DNA of 64,000 nucleotides from Thermotoga sp. KOL6 (lineage in GTDB: Bacteria; Thermotogota; Thermotogae; Thermotogales; Thermotogaceae). The first letter of the stretch is position 1. The number at the start of each line of letters is the position of its first letter. A program made the translations under genes and the position numbers. The stretch is from positions 682,001-746,000 of the forward strand of contig NZ_LNDE01000001.1 of the NCBI RefSeq assembly GCF_002866025.1. The letters are read 5' to 3'. Positions 20,022 to 30,108 of this stretch are shown here, piece by piece. The notes under the pieces were generated by a model. The model searched no databases. It saw only the letters and a list, made by a program, of their open reading frames with translations, and was not told where the DNA came from.

Positions 20022-20816
20022 GTGTTGTACTTGACGATAGATCCATCTCACACGATACCGGTGAGTGTTACGAAATCCTTCTGTTCGTTGAATTGCCCTC
20101 ACTGTGGTGGGCATTATCTGAAACACATGGCAACCGTCGAAGAGATCCCTTCCTACGTGGAGAAGGGATACAGAAGTTTTCTGATAAGTGGAGGAATGTT
20201 GCCGGATGGTTCGATCCCTTTCGAAAGATACAAAGAAATTCTTGAATGGTACAAAAAGAAGTATAACCTTCTGTACAACTTTCACGTGGGATTTAAAAAG
20301 TCGAGAACAGCGAAAGAACTTGCGGATGTTGTCTCGATGGATTTCTTCGGTGATTCAAAGATCATGAAAAAAATATACGGTATTTCCCTGAGTCCCTATG
20401 AGATCTTGGAGATCGCTCGCTTCTATGAGAGGGTTGTTTTCCATATAACTGTTGGAATAATGGGTGGGGAAATATCTCACGAGGAGAAAGCACTCGAGAT
20501 CTTATCAAACGAGACCGATTCGATAGTTTTGAACGTGTTCATTCCAACGGTTGGAACCGTGTTCGAAGAAAAAGAACCTCCGATTTTGAAGGATGTTCTC
20601 AAGGTGTTTGAAAAGGCCAGAAAGCTTTTCAAAAGAGTGATTCTCGGTTGTATGCAACCGAAAGGAGCGTACAGAAAAAGTCTTCAAGAATCACTGAAGG
20701 GAATCGTCGATGATATAACGAAACCCGTTGAAAGTAAAGGAAAGTTCAAAGGATGTTGCGCGTTCATACTTTACAGGAAGAACTCGGGCTTTCCGGGCCC
20801 CATGTCGAACGTTTGA
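20022..20816 (+). CDS. Short radical SAM-like protein
   Basis: A 264-residue protein with a CxxxCxxC iron-sulfur motif near the N terminus (SFCSLNCPHCGGHYL, cysteines at about 21, 25 and 28), followed by a partial TIM-barrel pattern: FLISGGMLPDG near 50 resembles the GGEP strand, and ITVGIMGGEISHEE near 150 and VILGCMQPKG near 207 fit later strands. Only the core barrel is present, with no extra cluster domain except a late CC pair (FKGCCAF). The substrate is unknown. The frame opens at GTG 20022; TTG 20031 is better spaced from AAGGGGG. Its end overlaps the convergent phosphoesterase gene by 46 bases. TATAAT at 19994-19999 may be its -10. Confidence 0.75.
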   Translation: MLYLTIDPSHTIPVSVTKSFCSLNCPHCGGHYLKHMATVEEIPSYVEKGYRSFLISGGMLPDGSIPFERYKEILEWYKKKYNLLYNFHVGFKKSRTAKELADVVSMDFFGDSKIMKKIYGISLSPYEILEIARFYERVVFHITVGIMGGEISHEEKALEILSNETDSIVLNVFIPTVGTVFEEKEPPILKDVLKVFEKARKLFKRVILGCMQPKGAYRKSLQESLKGIVDDITKPVESKGKFKGCCAFILYRKNSGFPGPMSNV

Positions 20817-21529
20817 CCCAAAGCCAAAACCGTGGCTAGCTCAACGGGAAGGCCGTTTTTCACTATCTTCTCCACCGTTTTCTTCACATCGTACGAAACT
20901 CTTACAAATTCGAACCAAACGACTCCTTTATTCACTTCAACAATGATATAAGATGCCCGAGAATCTCCATCTTTGGGCCTTCCTACACTTCCTGGGTTCA
21001 AAATCAGTTTTCCCCCAACCCATTTTGTCATTGGAAGATGCGTGTGACCGTTCACAACGATATTCTCTTCAACAGATTCGATGATTTCTTTCAACCTTTT
21101 GGCAGAAGTAGTCGGCTTCACATATTCGAGAAGCTCGTTAAGAGGGCTACCATGAACCAGAAGAAATCTCACCCCTTCCACCTCAAAGGAAAGTCTTTTT
21201 GGAAGAGTCCTCAGAAAATCCTTAGTATCTTCCGATGTGTGCTCTATGGTCCACTTCAGAGAAATATCACCAACTTCCGATTCTCTTCCAGGTGCGTAAG
21301 AGCAACCACAATTCTCTCTTGAAAACCCAACCGCATCATCGTAATTTCCCATAATCGTCTTTATTCCTTTTGCTTTAATCGTTTGAACAACAGCTTCAGG
21401 ATCCGGCCCATAACCAACCAGATCTCCAAGACAAAAGATCTCATCTATCCCTCTTCCTTCGATATCTCTCAAAACCGCTTCCAAAGCCTCCAAGTTTCCA
21501 TGAACATCCCCCAAAAAAGCCAATTTCAT
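20771..21529 (-). CDS. YfcE/MJ0936-type metallophosphoesterase
   Basis: A 252-residue cytoplasmic calcineurin-like phosphoesterase. Metal-ligand motifs appear in the usual order: FLGDVHGN (residue 5), CLGDLVGYGPDP (33), IMGNYDD (59), LVHGSP (125), and VNGHTHLP (159). The family hydrolyses phosphodiesters or phosphomonoesters, and the physiological substrate is not predictable. ATG follows GGGGTGAAAAA. It lies immediately downstream of gltX on the same strand (23-base gap) and may be co-transcribed. Confidence 0.88.
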   Translation of the reverse strand: MKLAFLGDVHGNLEALEAVLRDIEGRGIDEIFCLGDLVGYGPDPEAVVQTIKAKGIKTIMGNYDDAVGFSRENCGCSYAPGRESEVGDISLKWTIEHTSEDTKDFLRTLPKRLSFEVEGVRFLLVHGSPLNELLEYVKPTTSAKRLKEIIESVEENIVVNGHTHLPMTKWVGGKLILNPGSVGRPKDGDSRASYIIVEVNKGVVWFEFVRVSYDVKKTVEKIVKNGLPVELATVLALGQTFDMGPGKPEFFL

Positions 21530-21552
21530 TTTTTCACCCCTGGAACGATCCT

Positions 21553-22965
<1,413 letters not shown>

Positions 22966-22992
22966 TTACGAGATCTCCTAGAAGAATATACC

Positions 22993-23022
22993 AAAAAAGG
23001 CCCCGGCTTCACCACCGGGGCC
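22993..23022 (-). terminator. Terminator of the cold-shock gene
   Basis: On the minus strand GGCCCCGG, loop TGGTGAAG and CCGGGGCC are followed by TTTTTT (complement of 22993-22998). Confidence 0.88.
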
Positions 23023-23043
23023 TGGATTTGTTTTTGGTTTCTA

Positions 23044-23244
23044 TCACCTAACAGGCTTCACATTGACTGCTTGGGGCCCTTTACTACCCTGCTGAACTTC
23101 GAACTCAACCTGTTCGTTTTCCCTGAGGGTCTTAAAACCATCCATCTGGATCGCCGACCAGTGAACGAAGATGTCCTCTCCGTTTTCCATGGTGATGAAA
23201 CCGTAACCTTTCTTAGAATCAAACCACTTAACCGTACCTCTCAT
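23044..23244 (-). CDS. csp: Cold-shock domain protein
   Basis: A 66-residue single OB-fold protein with both RNA-binding motifs, KGYGFITME (RNP1) and DIFVHWSAI (RNP2), and the family start [16 protein letters not shown]. It binds single-stranded RNA or DNA and acts as an RNA chaperone. ATG at 23244 follows GGAGTG; the open frame further upstream is untranslated leader. A promoter in the end of the SDR gene would give a leader of about 140 bases, a common feature of csp genes. Confidence 0.93.
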   Translation of the reverse strand: MRGTVKWFDSKKGYGFITMENGEDIFVHWSAIQMDGFKTLRENEQVEFEVQQGSKGPQAVNVKPVR

Positions 23245-23420
23245 GAAAAAATCACTCCTTCTCCAAAATCTTTCCGCTTTCAGCGGCACTTCATAAGTGT
23301 ACACCTTGGAAATCGAACTGTCAAAGTGTCCGCCGATCATCATCCCAAGCAATCTTAAGCTGCTTTGAAACGAAATAAAATTATGATCTTTACAATATGT
23401 TAACAATATAGATCTCTCAA
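23245..23420 (-). promoter_or_regulatory. csp promoter and long structured 5' leader
   Basis: On the minus strand TTGAGA (complement of 23415-23420), a 17-base spacer and TATTGT (complement of 23392-23397) predict a start near 23385. The leader of about 140 bases contains a CCGC-TGAAA-GCGG hairpin close to the GGAGTG ribosome site. The -35 box overlaps the stop of the SDR gene. Confidence 0.6.
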
Positions 23421-24445
23421 TCTCCGGTTCGTGAGCTTGTTAGCTGGGTGATCTTCATACTTCTGAGTAAGATCTGGGCTCGAAACCATTCAACTGTGTC
23501 TTTCAAAGTTTCAATAAGGGGCCTGGGACGATATCCAAGTTCGATTTCCGCTTTCTTGTGGGAGAATGCATAATTTCTCGTCAACGTATGAACGGCGTAT
23601 GGGGTGAAAATGGCCTCATGTCTCCCGAAACTTGAGAACATCAAGGAGAATCCTGAAACAACCCAAGCCAGATGAAGAGGCAAATACACTCTGGGAGCGG
23701 GAATTCCGGTTATTCCCTCGAGCATTGTCATCATTTTTCTCATGGTTACAGAACGATTTCCAAGAATGTATATTTCACCTTTCTTACCTCTTTCTGAAAG
23801 TTTCATAAGCCCATCGACCACATCTCTGACATCCACAAAATCGAAGGATCCGTCGATACAAATTCGCAATTTCCCTTTGAGAAACTTCATGAACACCTTG
23901 CCCATCTCTGAAAGTTTGTAGTCGTAAGGACCTATCACTCCCGTGGGACATGCCACAACAACATCTGCTCCTTCGCGAGAAGCTTTCAAAACTTTGAGTG
24001 TGGCGATAGCCTTCGTTTTCCCATAAAAACCAGTTGTTCTTTTTGGATCCACAGGGATGTTTTCATCTATCACAGCTCCCGGTTCCGGCTCGGCAAAAGC
24101 ATGAACGGATGAAACGTAAACCATCCTCGCTCCATGTTTCGTTGCTTCTCTCAAAACGTTTTCAGTTCCTTTCACATTCACTTCATAAAGCAACTTTCTC
24201 TTCCAAGGTGTGATAGAAATCACCGCCGCTAAGTGATAAACCAACTCAATCCCTTTCATAGCCTTTGCAACAACTTCCTTATCTCTAACGTCACCGTACA
24301 CAATTTCCACGTCTAAATTCTCCAAGGGTGTGAGATCATCTTTCGGTAGAACCATAACCCGGACTTTTCGCCCTTCACGAACTAGTCTTTTAGTAAGCAC
24401 ATTACCCACATGACCTGTGGCTCCAGTTACAAGGACCATCTTCAT
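23417..24445 (-). CDS. NAD-dependent epimerase/dehydratase family protein (extended SDR)
   Basis: A 342-residue extended short-chain dehydrogenase. [12 protein letters not shown] at the N terminus binds NAD(P), [10 protein letters not shown] near residue 70 is the conserved NNAG-equivalent strand, and the catalytic Tyr-Lys is in GFYGKTKA near 140 (YxxxK). The overall pattern is closest to dihydroflavonol-reductase-like or hopanoid-associated epimerase-like enzymes; the substrate is unknown. Its ATG overlaps the marR stop (ATGA), so the MarR regulator and this enzyme are co-expressed. Confidence 0.85.
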   Translation of the reverse strand: MKMVLVTGATGHVGNVLTKRLVREGRKVRVMVLPKDDLTPLENLDVEIVYGDVRDKEVVAKAMKGIELVYHLAAVISITPWKRKLLYEVNVKGTENVLREATKHGARMVYVSSVHAFAEPEPGAVIDENIPVDPKRTTGFYGKTKAIATLKVLKASREGADVVVACPTGVIGPYDYKLSEMGKVFMKFLKGKLRICIDGSFDFVDVRDVVDGLMKLSERGKKGEIYILGNRSVTMRKMMTMLEGITGIPAPRVYLPLHLAWVVSGFSLMFSSFGRHEAIFTPYAVHTLTRNYAFSHKKAEIELGYRPRPLIETLKDTVEWFRAQILLRSMKITQLTSSRTGD

Positions 24446-24882
24446 TCACCTCCTTTCAAAAACAACCGTGTCATACGTTCGAATCCATCTGATATCACTT
24501 TCAGGTCATCATCGGGAATTTTCGAAACAACATCTTTTATCACACTTTCGAAATTTTTCAGGATGATCTTGAAAAGCTCCTCGCCTTTTCTCGTTAGGGA
24601 TACCATCACCACCCGTCTATCGTTTTTTGAGCGTTCTCTTTTCAAATATCCCTTCTCCTCCAATTTGTCCACTGTTATCGTGACGTTGCTTTTACTGACG
24701 GACAATTCCTCAGCAATCTTACTCATTGAAGAGGGACCTTTCAACGCGACGAACATGAAGAGATAGAACTCGAGTGTGTTCATGTTTTCCGCATCCGGTA
24801 AAAAAGGCATGAGTCTGGAAAATGCCCTCACCAGATCAAAAACCATGTTTAGAATTTCCTTACTTTCTGGCATCTTCTTCAT
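24442..24882 (-). CDS. MarR-family transcriptional regulator
   Basis: A 146-residue winged-helix protein. The recognition region SMSKIAEELSVSKSNVTITVDKLEEKGYLKR (residues about 55-85) and the wing RSKNDRRVVMVSLTRKGEE are typical of MarR. Such proteins repress neighbouring genes until a small aromatic or lipophilic ligand binds. It is divergent from a secreted protein gene, and a perfect 8-bp inverted repeat with two -10 boxes lies between them, which makes autoregulation likely. It is coupled with the SDR gene. Confidence 0.9.
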   Translation of the reverse strand: MKKMPESKEILNMVFDLVRAFSRLMPFLPDAENMNTLEFYLFMFVALKGPSSMSKIAEELSVSKSNVTITVDKLEEKGYLKRERSKNDRRVVMVSLTRKGEELFKIILKNFESVIKDVVSKIPDDDLKVISDGFERMTRLFLKGGE

Positions 24883-24928
24883 TGTTTCACTCCTTTTAAT
24901 TCAAATACTAAAAATTTTATATCCTGAA

Positions 24929-24952
24929 CTATTATATCATATTGTATAATAG
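24929..24952. promoter_or_regulatory. Palindromic operator with back-to-back -10 boxes
   Basis: CTATTATA (24929-24936), an 8-base spacer and TATAATAG (24945-24952) are perfect inverted repeats. TATAAT at 24945-24950 faces the secreted protein gene and its mirror image (complement of 24931-24936) faces marR. This is the likely MarR binding site. Confidence 0.65.
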
Positions 24953-24974
24953 CTGTTAACAGGGAGGGGATATC

Positions 24975-26027
24975 ATGAAACGGTGGATGTTCTTTGTTTA
25001 TCTCCTTCTGTTGGGAACTCTCACTCTTGGCCAATACGAAGGCTTCTTCCCCAATCAAAATCAGATACTCGAGCAAATCATTCCACGAATTGGAGCGAAG
25101 TATCCGCTACCAGAATGGGTATCGCCAGGCCTCGTTGTGCTTTACAGTGTGCAAGCGGGGAACAGAACGGCAGGTGAAGAAGGGCAAAGCGGTTATTATG
25201 CTAATGGTTACAGTATACTTCTTGTAACAAACGTTGCCAATAACATATCGTATGGGATATGGATAACCATTTTGTCGGATTTAGAAGGTATGACGCAAGT
25301 TAACACTTCTTCGACCGCTTTGCCGATTTACATCAATCCCGAACAGATTCGTGATATTCTTGCACAGAGTGCAGAACTGGCTAAGCAAAATATTATCGTA
25401 AGCGGCGGGCAGAATCCAGATGGTAGTTTCCTCCTGAGCTACACTTTTCAAAGTGATCTTTATGGAGCATCTTCCTACAATTTCATAGTTTCACAAGAAG
25501 GAAGAATTCTGAAATTCATCTTCTTGGAAAAACAACCGACGGGAACAAGTCTTGCTGAGTACACCTTTTTGAAAACTTTCCATGTGGATTGGCCAAAGTT
25601 GGAGTTCCCTGAGGTAGCTCAAGAAAGCCACAGTTACACAATTCTTTCCTCGGCCTTAGGATATTGGACTCCTATAGGAAAAACTATTGTGAATTTCAAC
25701 GGTTTTCAAGGTCCTCTTGCTGTCTACGATGTTTCTTATCAACTTTATGATGTTCCTTATTCAAATCCAAATTCAAAACTAACAGCAATTCCTGAGGTAG
25801 GTCCTTTTTATATTCATCCTTCCCTGCTTCAAAAAGACACAATTCTTGAAATTCCGGATATTGCCTTTTCGTGGGTGAACGAGATAGGAGAAGATGGCAC
25901 CATCTATTCGACCATTTATTTCAACGGTCAGGCGCTCTATCGAGCGATATGCGATCCGCGGGGATTGGCTTTGAGCATGCAAACCGCCATCGGACCGATG
26001 ACCATTCTGCAGCAACTGGAAATGTAG
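24975..26027 (+). CDS. Secreted protein of unknown function
   Basis: I do not recognise this 350-residue protein. A signal peptide (MKRWMFFVYLLLLGTLTLG, residues 1-19) is followed by QYEGFFPNQNQ and a mostly beta-rich chain with many aromatic and Gly residues, no cysteines in the mature part until a single CDPRG near 330, and no membrane segment. It is probably periplasmic. The ATG follows GGGAGGGG. Its promoter lies in the putative MarR operator, so its expression probably follows the ligand sensed by that repressor. Confidence 0.65.
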   Translation: MKRWMFFVYLLLLGTLTLGQYEGFFPNQNQILEQIIPRIGAKYPLPEWVSPGLVVLYSVQAGNRTAGEEGQSGYYANGYSILLVTNVANNISYGIWITILSDLEGMTQVNTSSTALPIYINPEQIRDILAQSAELAKQNIIVSGGQNPDGSFLLSYTFQSDLYGASSYNFIVSQEGRILKFIFLEKQPTGTSLAEYTFLKTFHVDWPKLEFPEVAQESHSYTILSSALGYWTPIGKTIVNFNGFQGPLAVYDVSYQLYDVPYSNPNSKLTAIPEVGPFYIHPSLLQKDTILEIPDIAFSWVNEIGEDGTIYSTIYFNGQALYRAICDPRGLALSMQTAIGPMTILQQLEM

Positions 26028-26049
26028 AGTGGGGGATGTCCCCCACTTT
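26028..26049. terminator. Bidirectional terminator
   Basis: AGTGGGGGA (26028-26036), loop TG, TCCCCCACT (26039-26047), then TTTAATAAAA. It lies between convergent genes and starts one base after the stop codon at 26027. Confidence 0.85.
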
Positions 26050-26061
26050 AATAAAACAAAG

Positions 26062-28023
26062 CTATATTTTGAAGTTTTCTACATGTCTAACAAAGTCTTC
26101 AGAAAGTGCGGACAGTTCTTCCGCGGTTGCTGCTACTTGTTGACTTGCAGTTGCTTGGTCTTTCGCTGCACCAGTTGCTTCTTCTATCTCTTGAGCAATC
26201 CTTGTTACAGATTGTGTGATATTGTTTACAGCACTGGATATTTCCTCTATTGCTGCACTCTGTTCTTCAGCACTAGCTGCCAGATTGTTGATCATATCCG
26301 TTATTTCTCCGACTTCCTTTAGAATGTTCTTGAGCTCACCAGCCACATTTTCAGCTTGTTCACTTGCTTTTCGAACCGCTTCAACGGTTTCCTTGGTCGC
26401 TCGATTTGCATTTTGTGAAAACTGCTGGATTTCTCCCAACGTTGCCGCTATTTTATCCGTTGCAGATTGACTTTCCTCTGCCAACTTTCTGATCTCATCA
26501 GCCACTACGGCGAATCCCTTGCCGGCTTCCCCTGCACGAGCTGCTTCAATAGCAGCGTTCAAAGCAAGAAGGTTCGTTTGTTCTGCTATAGATCTGATAG
26601 TCTCTGTTATCTCCTCTATTTGTTCGGCTTTCTCAACTAAGGCCAACACGATTTTCTCTGTTTGGTCAGCTTTGATAGATGTATCTTCTATGATATTCGT
26701 TATTATATCTACAGCTTCTTGACCCTTGTTTGCCGCATTCGAAACCGTTGTGGCTTTTTCAGCTAGATCCTGTGCCGCATTCGATACGGTTTGAGCACCC
26801 GCTGCAACCTCTTCAACCCCCGAGTTCACTTCTTCCACAGATGCAGATACATTCTGTATCTCCTCATCAACGTTTTCTAATCGTGCTGTGAATTCTTCCA
26901 CATTCGCGCTGAGCTCCTCCGCCGTTGATGCCAATCCATTCGCGGATGCTGACAATTGAGAAGCAGAATCACGTACTTCTTTCACGCTCTTTGCCTGTGC
27001 CTCGATCGCTTTGTTAATGTTGGAAGCGATCTGTCCAAATTCATCTTTGCCTTTCAAATCAACACGTACCGTGAGATCTCCTTGACTAAATTTCTCCAGC
27101 GCTCCTACAATTTTTCGAATTTTGTTGACGGTCATTCTCGCCGCTGGAACGAGTATTGCTAAGAGAGCCACCACTACACCGATACCGGTACCCAAAGCAA
27201 CAGATTTGTTCTTGTTTATTTCACCTGCAATTTGGCTTGCACTGTATCTGCTCAAAATCGCCGCTACATATTTCCCAGAGAAATCCTTCAGTGGCGTGGC
27301 AACGAAAAAGTATTGTCCTTCGAATCTGTAGTCTTTTTCACCCCGCAGTAGTTTTTCAAGGTCGAACTCATCCACAAAGTTTTCTATATCCTCCTTCTCC
27401 TTGACAACAAGATCAACGCGATTACCTGAGTTGTCATAGAACACGTATAAGATATCTTCACCGGGAAGATTTGAAAGAAATTCCTTTCCCAAACTAGCAC
27501 CCAGTTCCACCGTTCCTATGTGTTTTCCATGATAGTTAATCGGCATTACAACGCGCAATCCCAATCCTGCAACACCAACTTCTAATCCTTTCACCAATCG
27601 TTTCGTTTTGTTGGCTTCAACAACGGTTTTTCTAAACGCTGAAAGATCGTCTCCGTATTTTTCCGGATTGTGGACGCGTAGGAAACTTCGATTATTAGGT
27701 GTATGAAATTGAAACTGAGCAATTCCGTGATCCTTTAGTTCCTTGAAAATGTCCTTTGTGAGAGTGTAGAGCTTATTTCTGTCACCTTGTGCAAACGCTT
27801 CCACAATTTCTCGGTTTGAGACAATTACATGTAAAGCACTTTCAAGAACCTTTGCTTCAGACTCAACGGCTGTTTCCACAAATCGCTCAGAAGTTTCACC
27901 GAAGTTAGACACCCAACCTTCATTCAATTTACCGGTAGAAAATGTTACCGTAAGATAGAATACCACCACTCCTGCTGCAACAATGATAGGTATCACCAAG
28001 TACATCAGAGTGGAGAGTTTCAT
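26062..28023 (-). CDS. Methyl-accepting chemotaxis protein with Cache-type sensor
   Basis: A 653-residue transmembrane chemoreceptor. One membrane segment lies at about residues 6-28 and the second near 275-300. The periplasmic part (about 30-270) has [23 protein letters not shown] and [13 protein letters not shown], the pattern of double Cache (dCache_3) sensors. A HAMP domain follows (about 300-350), then a long coiled coil with the hairpin tip [19 protein letters not shown], which contacts CheA/CheW. ATG at 28023 fits the GGAGGGAGGGAT site better than GTG at 28029. Ligand unknown. It is a single-gene unit. Confidence 0.92.
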   Translation of the reverse strand: MKLSTLMYLVIPIIVAAGVVVFYLTVTFSTGKLNEGWVSNFGETSERFVETAVESEAKVLESALHVIVSNREIVEAFAQGDRNKLYTLTKDIFKELKDHGIAQFQFHTPNNRSFLRVHNPEKYGDDLSAFRKTVVEANKTKRLVKGLEVGVAGLGLRVVMPINYHGKHIGTVELGASLGKEFLSNLPGEDILYVFYDNSGNRVDLVVKEKEDIENFVDEFDLEKLLRGEKDYRFEGQYFFVATPLKDFSGKYVAAILSRYSASQIAGEINKNKSVALGTGIGVVVALLAILVPAARMTVNKIRKIVGALEKFSQGDLTVRVDLKGKDEFGQIASNINKAIEAQAKSVKEVRDSASQLSASANGLASTAEELSANVEEFTARLENVDEEIQNVSASVEEVNSGVEEVAAGAQTVSNAAQDLAEKATTVSNAANKGQEAVDIITNIIEDTSIKADQTEKIVLALVEKAEQIEEITETIRSIAEQTNLLALNAAIEAARAGEAGKGFAVVADEIRKLAEESQSATDKIAATLGEIQQFSQNANRATKETVEAVRKASEQAENVAGELKNILKEVGEITDMINNLAASAEEQSAAIEEISSAVNNITQSVTRIAQEIEEATGAAKDQATASQQVAATAEELSALSEDFVRHVENFKI

Positions 28024-28064
28024 CTTCACATCCCTCCCTCCGGGATTTTAGATCACAAACTGAT

Positions 28065-28092
28065 TCTATAAAATCATGTTATGTTCTGTCAA
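28065..28092 (-). promoter_or_regulatory. Promoter of the chemoreceptor gene
   Basis: On the minus strand TTGACA (complement of 28087-28092), 16 bases, TATAGA (complement of 28065-28070). Confidence 0.65.
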
Positions 28093-28257
28093 GAAAGCCA
28101 TTCAAAGCCTATTGTTATTTAAGTAACTTAGTCTATGTATAATTTCGAAACGATCCGATTTGTAAAAAAGTTTTTACCGAAAGTTGCTTTATGCCACTTC
28201 CTTTTTTTCCTATCCTTTATTCGTGCTGAATCTTTTCCACAAAGAGGGGGATTGCTG

Positions 28258-29421
28258 ATGGAATATTGGGTGAGGAGAGCTCTCGAAGTTGTGAAAACTC
28301 CCTTCCTGCTCTTTGATCTTTCTATAGTTGAGAAGAAATATCTTGAAATGAAATCGGCTTTGAGGAAAGCTGACATATACTATGCCGTAAAAGCCAACTC
28401 GCATCCGCGGATTGTTTCTCTTCTTTCGAAATTGGGCTGTAATTTCGATGTAGCGTCGAAAGGTGAAATAGAAAAGCTTCTCGCCCTTGGAATAGATGGA
28501 AAAAGGATGAGTTTTGGAAACACTATCAAGAGAGAAGAAGATATCGCCTTTGCTTACAAAAACGGAATCAAACTCTTTGCTGTTGACAGTGAGATGGAAA
28601 TAGAAAAGGTGGCTATAAACGCACCGGGAAGTTTCGTGTTCGTGAGGATATCAACGGACGGGGAGGACGCGGATTGGCCACTCTCTCGGAAATTCGGAAC
28701 GGATCCTGATCATGCTCTAAGACTCCTCTTCTACGCCGCGAAAATGAAGCTGAGGCCGGTTGGAATAAGTTTTCATGTGGGATCACAGAATTTAAACCCA
28801 GAAAGTTGGAAAAAAGCCATAGAGGTTGCTGGGAAGATTTTCAAAAAGGCTATGAGATCTGGATTGAACCTTTCTTTGCTGAACGTCGGAGGAGGGTTTC
28901 CGGTTCAACATCGAAAGCCCATACCTTCGATAGAAGAAATCGGCAGAGCGATCGAGGAGGCAATAGACGAACACCTCTGGTTCGTTCACAACCTGAAACT
29001 CATAGCGGAACCCGGGAGATACATGGTTGGGGAAGCAGGATGGTTGGTCACGAAAGTCCTTCTGAAAAGCGAGAGGGCGGGAGAGAAATGGATTTACATC
29101 GATGCAGGAGCATTTCACGGTCTTGCAGAGACTCTTCAAAACTTTGAATACGAACTGAGAGTCTTGGGAAAGGAAAAAGACGAATTAGAAGAATATCACC
29201 TCGCCGGTCCAACCTGTGACAGCATCGACGTGATCTACGACAAAGTGCTTCTCCCAAAGAGTGTGACCCTCAACGATCTTGTGTGCTTCATCAACGCAGG
29301 AGCCTACACTGTAGAATACAACACCCAATTCAATGGAATAGAACCACCAAAGATAATCTTTATAGATGATCTTACGGAACTTTCCTTGGAAGAGAAGATG
29401 AAACTGAGAATCCTAGACTAA
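28258..29421 (+). CDS. Fold-type III PLP decarboxylase (ornithine/lysine/diaminopimelate decarboxylase family)
   Basis: A 387-residue alanine-racemase-fold decarboxylase. YYAVKANSHP near residue 42 carries the PLP lysine, ISFHVGSQN near 172 and LNVGGGFPV near 203 bind phosphate, LIAEPGRYMV near 246 is conserved, and AGPTCDSIDV near 317 supplies the catalytic cysteine and aspartate. The GPTCDS form and overall length suit eukaryotic-type ornithine decarboxylases better than LysA, so a polyamine role is my preferred inference. ATG at 28258 follows GAGGGGG; the 41-residue longer frame is leader, which has a GTAAAAA-AG-TTTTTAC hairpin near 28163. It overlaps yjbQ by four bases, convergent. Confidence 0.82.
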   Translation: MEYWVRRALEVVKTPFLLFDLSIVEKKYLEMKSALRKADIYYAVKANSHPRIVSLLSKLGCNFDVASKGEIEKLLALGIDGKRMSFGNTIKREEDIAFAYKNGIKLFAVDSEMEIEKVAINAPGSFVFVRISTDGEDADWPLSRKFGTDPDHALRLLFYAAKMKLRPVGISFHVGSQNLNPESWKKAIEVAGKIFKKAMRSGLNLSLLNVGGGFPVQHRKPIPSIEEIGRAIEEAIDEHLWFVHNLKLIAEPGRYMVGEAGWLVTKVLLKSERAGEKWIYIDAGAFHGLAETLQNFEYELRVLGKEKDELEEYHLAGPTCDSIDVIYDKVLLPKSVTLNDLVCFINAGAYTVEYNTQFNGIEPPKIIFIDDLTELSLEEKMKLRILD

Positions 29422-29816
29422 TCTTCGAGTATCTTCACGTAAACACTTCTGGTACGCGGTCCGTCGAATTCACAAAAGTATACGCCTTGCCACGTTCCAA
29501 GGAGAGGTCGGCCGTTTTCGATGATAAGCGTAACCGATGAACCCACCAAAGAAGCTTTTATATGGGAGTCAGCATTTCCCTCCAGATGCGTGTAATTCGC
29601 TGAGGCCGGAACAAGGCCGGATAGAGTGGTGATTATATCGTGTCTAACACTGGGATCCGCATTCTCGTTGATCGTAATTCCAGCAGTGGTATGAGGCACA
29701 AAAACCACACAAATACCATTCTTCACCCCCGATTCTTCTATCGCTCTGATGACATCCGAAGTGATGTCAACAAACTGAACGCGCATAGAAGTCCGAATTG
29801 TCAACTTTTTCAGCAT
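29418..29816 (-). CDS. YjbQ/UPF0047 family protein
   Basis: A 132-residue protein of the YjbQ family. Diagnostic stretches are VFVPHTTAGITINENAD near residue 40, HLEGNADSHIKASLVGSS near 85, and GTWQGVYFCEFDGPR near 110. Some members have weak thiamin-phosphate synthase activity, but the physiological role is open. The start is ATG at 29816 because AGGAGGTG lies at the right distance; the longer frame begins inside that site. It is the last gene after minD-minE (12-base gap). Confidence 0.9.
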   Translation of the reverse strand: MLKKLTIRTSMRVQFVDITSDVIRAIEESGVKNGICVVFVPHTTAGITINENADPSVRHDIITTLSGLVPASANYTHLEGNADSHIKASLVGSSVTLIIENGRPLLGTWQGVYFCEFDGPRTRSVYVKILED

Positions 29817-29828
29817 CTTTCGCACCTC

Positions 29829-30104
29829 CTATTTAAAGAACACGTTCGTTATGATCACAACGTGCCCTTCTCGTTCCTCTAAGTCTATCTTTATTTTGTC
29901 TTTTTCGACATTGAACGTTTCAGAGAGCCAGCTCGCAATTCTTTCCTTTATCTTATCCGAATTTTTATCGAGAACCTCTTTCGGTATGATTTCGGCTATG
30001 TTCATTTGTTTTCTTTTAGTTGTTCCGACGATCTGTTCCAACCTTTTCCTTGCAGTTTCTCTGCTCTTTTTTTTCTTTCCAAACTCCCAAAATAGGAACT
30101 TCAT
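29829..30104 (-). CDS. minE: MinE-like cell division topological specificity factor
   Basis: A 91-residue protein directly downstream of minD. It has the MinE layout: an amphipathic N-terminal membrane-targeting stretch (MKFLFWEFGKKKK), the KRLEQIVGTTKRKQ helix that matches the MinD-contact region (family pattern KERLQIIVAHER), then IIPKEVLDKNSDKIKERIASWL and a beta-rich dimerisation domain. It should stimulate the MinD ATPase to set the division site. Sequence similarity is modest, but position and layout support the call. Confidence 0.82.
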   Translation of the reverse strand: MKFLFWEFGKKKKSRETARKRLEQIVGTTKRKQMNIAEIIPKEVLDKNSDKIKERIASWLSETFNVEKDKIKIDLEEREGHVVIITNVFFK

Positions 30105-30108
30105 CGTA

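Noticed and set aside
28144-28257. Riboswitch before the decarboxylase gene
   Set aside because: Only one AT-rich hairpin (GTAAAAA-AG-TTTTTAC) is present; no conserved lysine or other riboswitch core was recognised.
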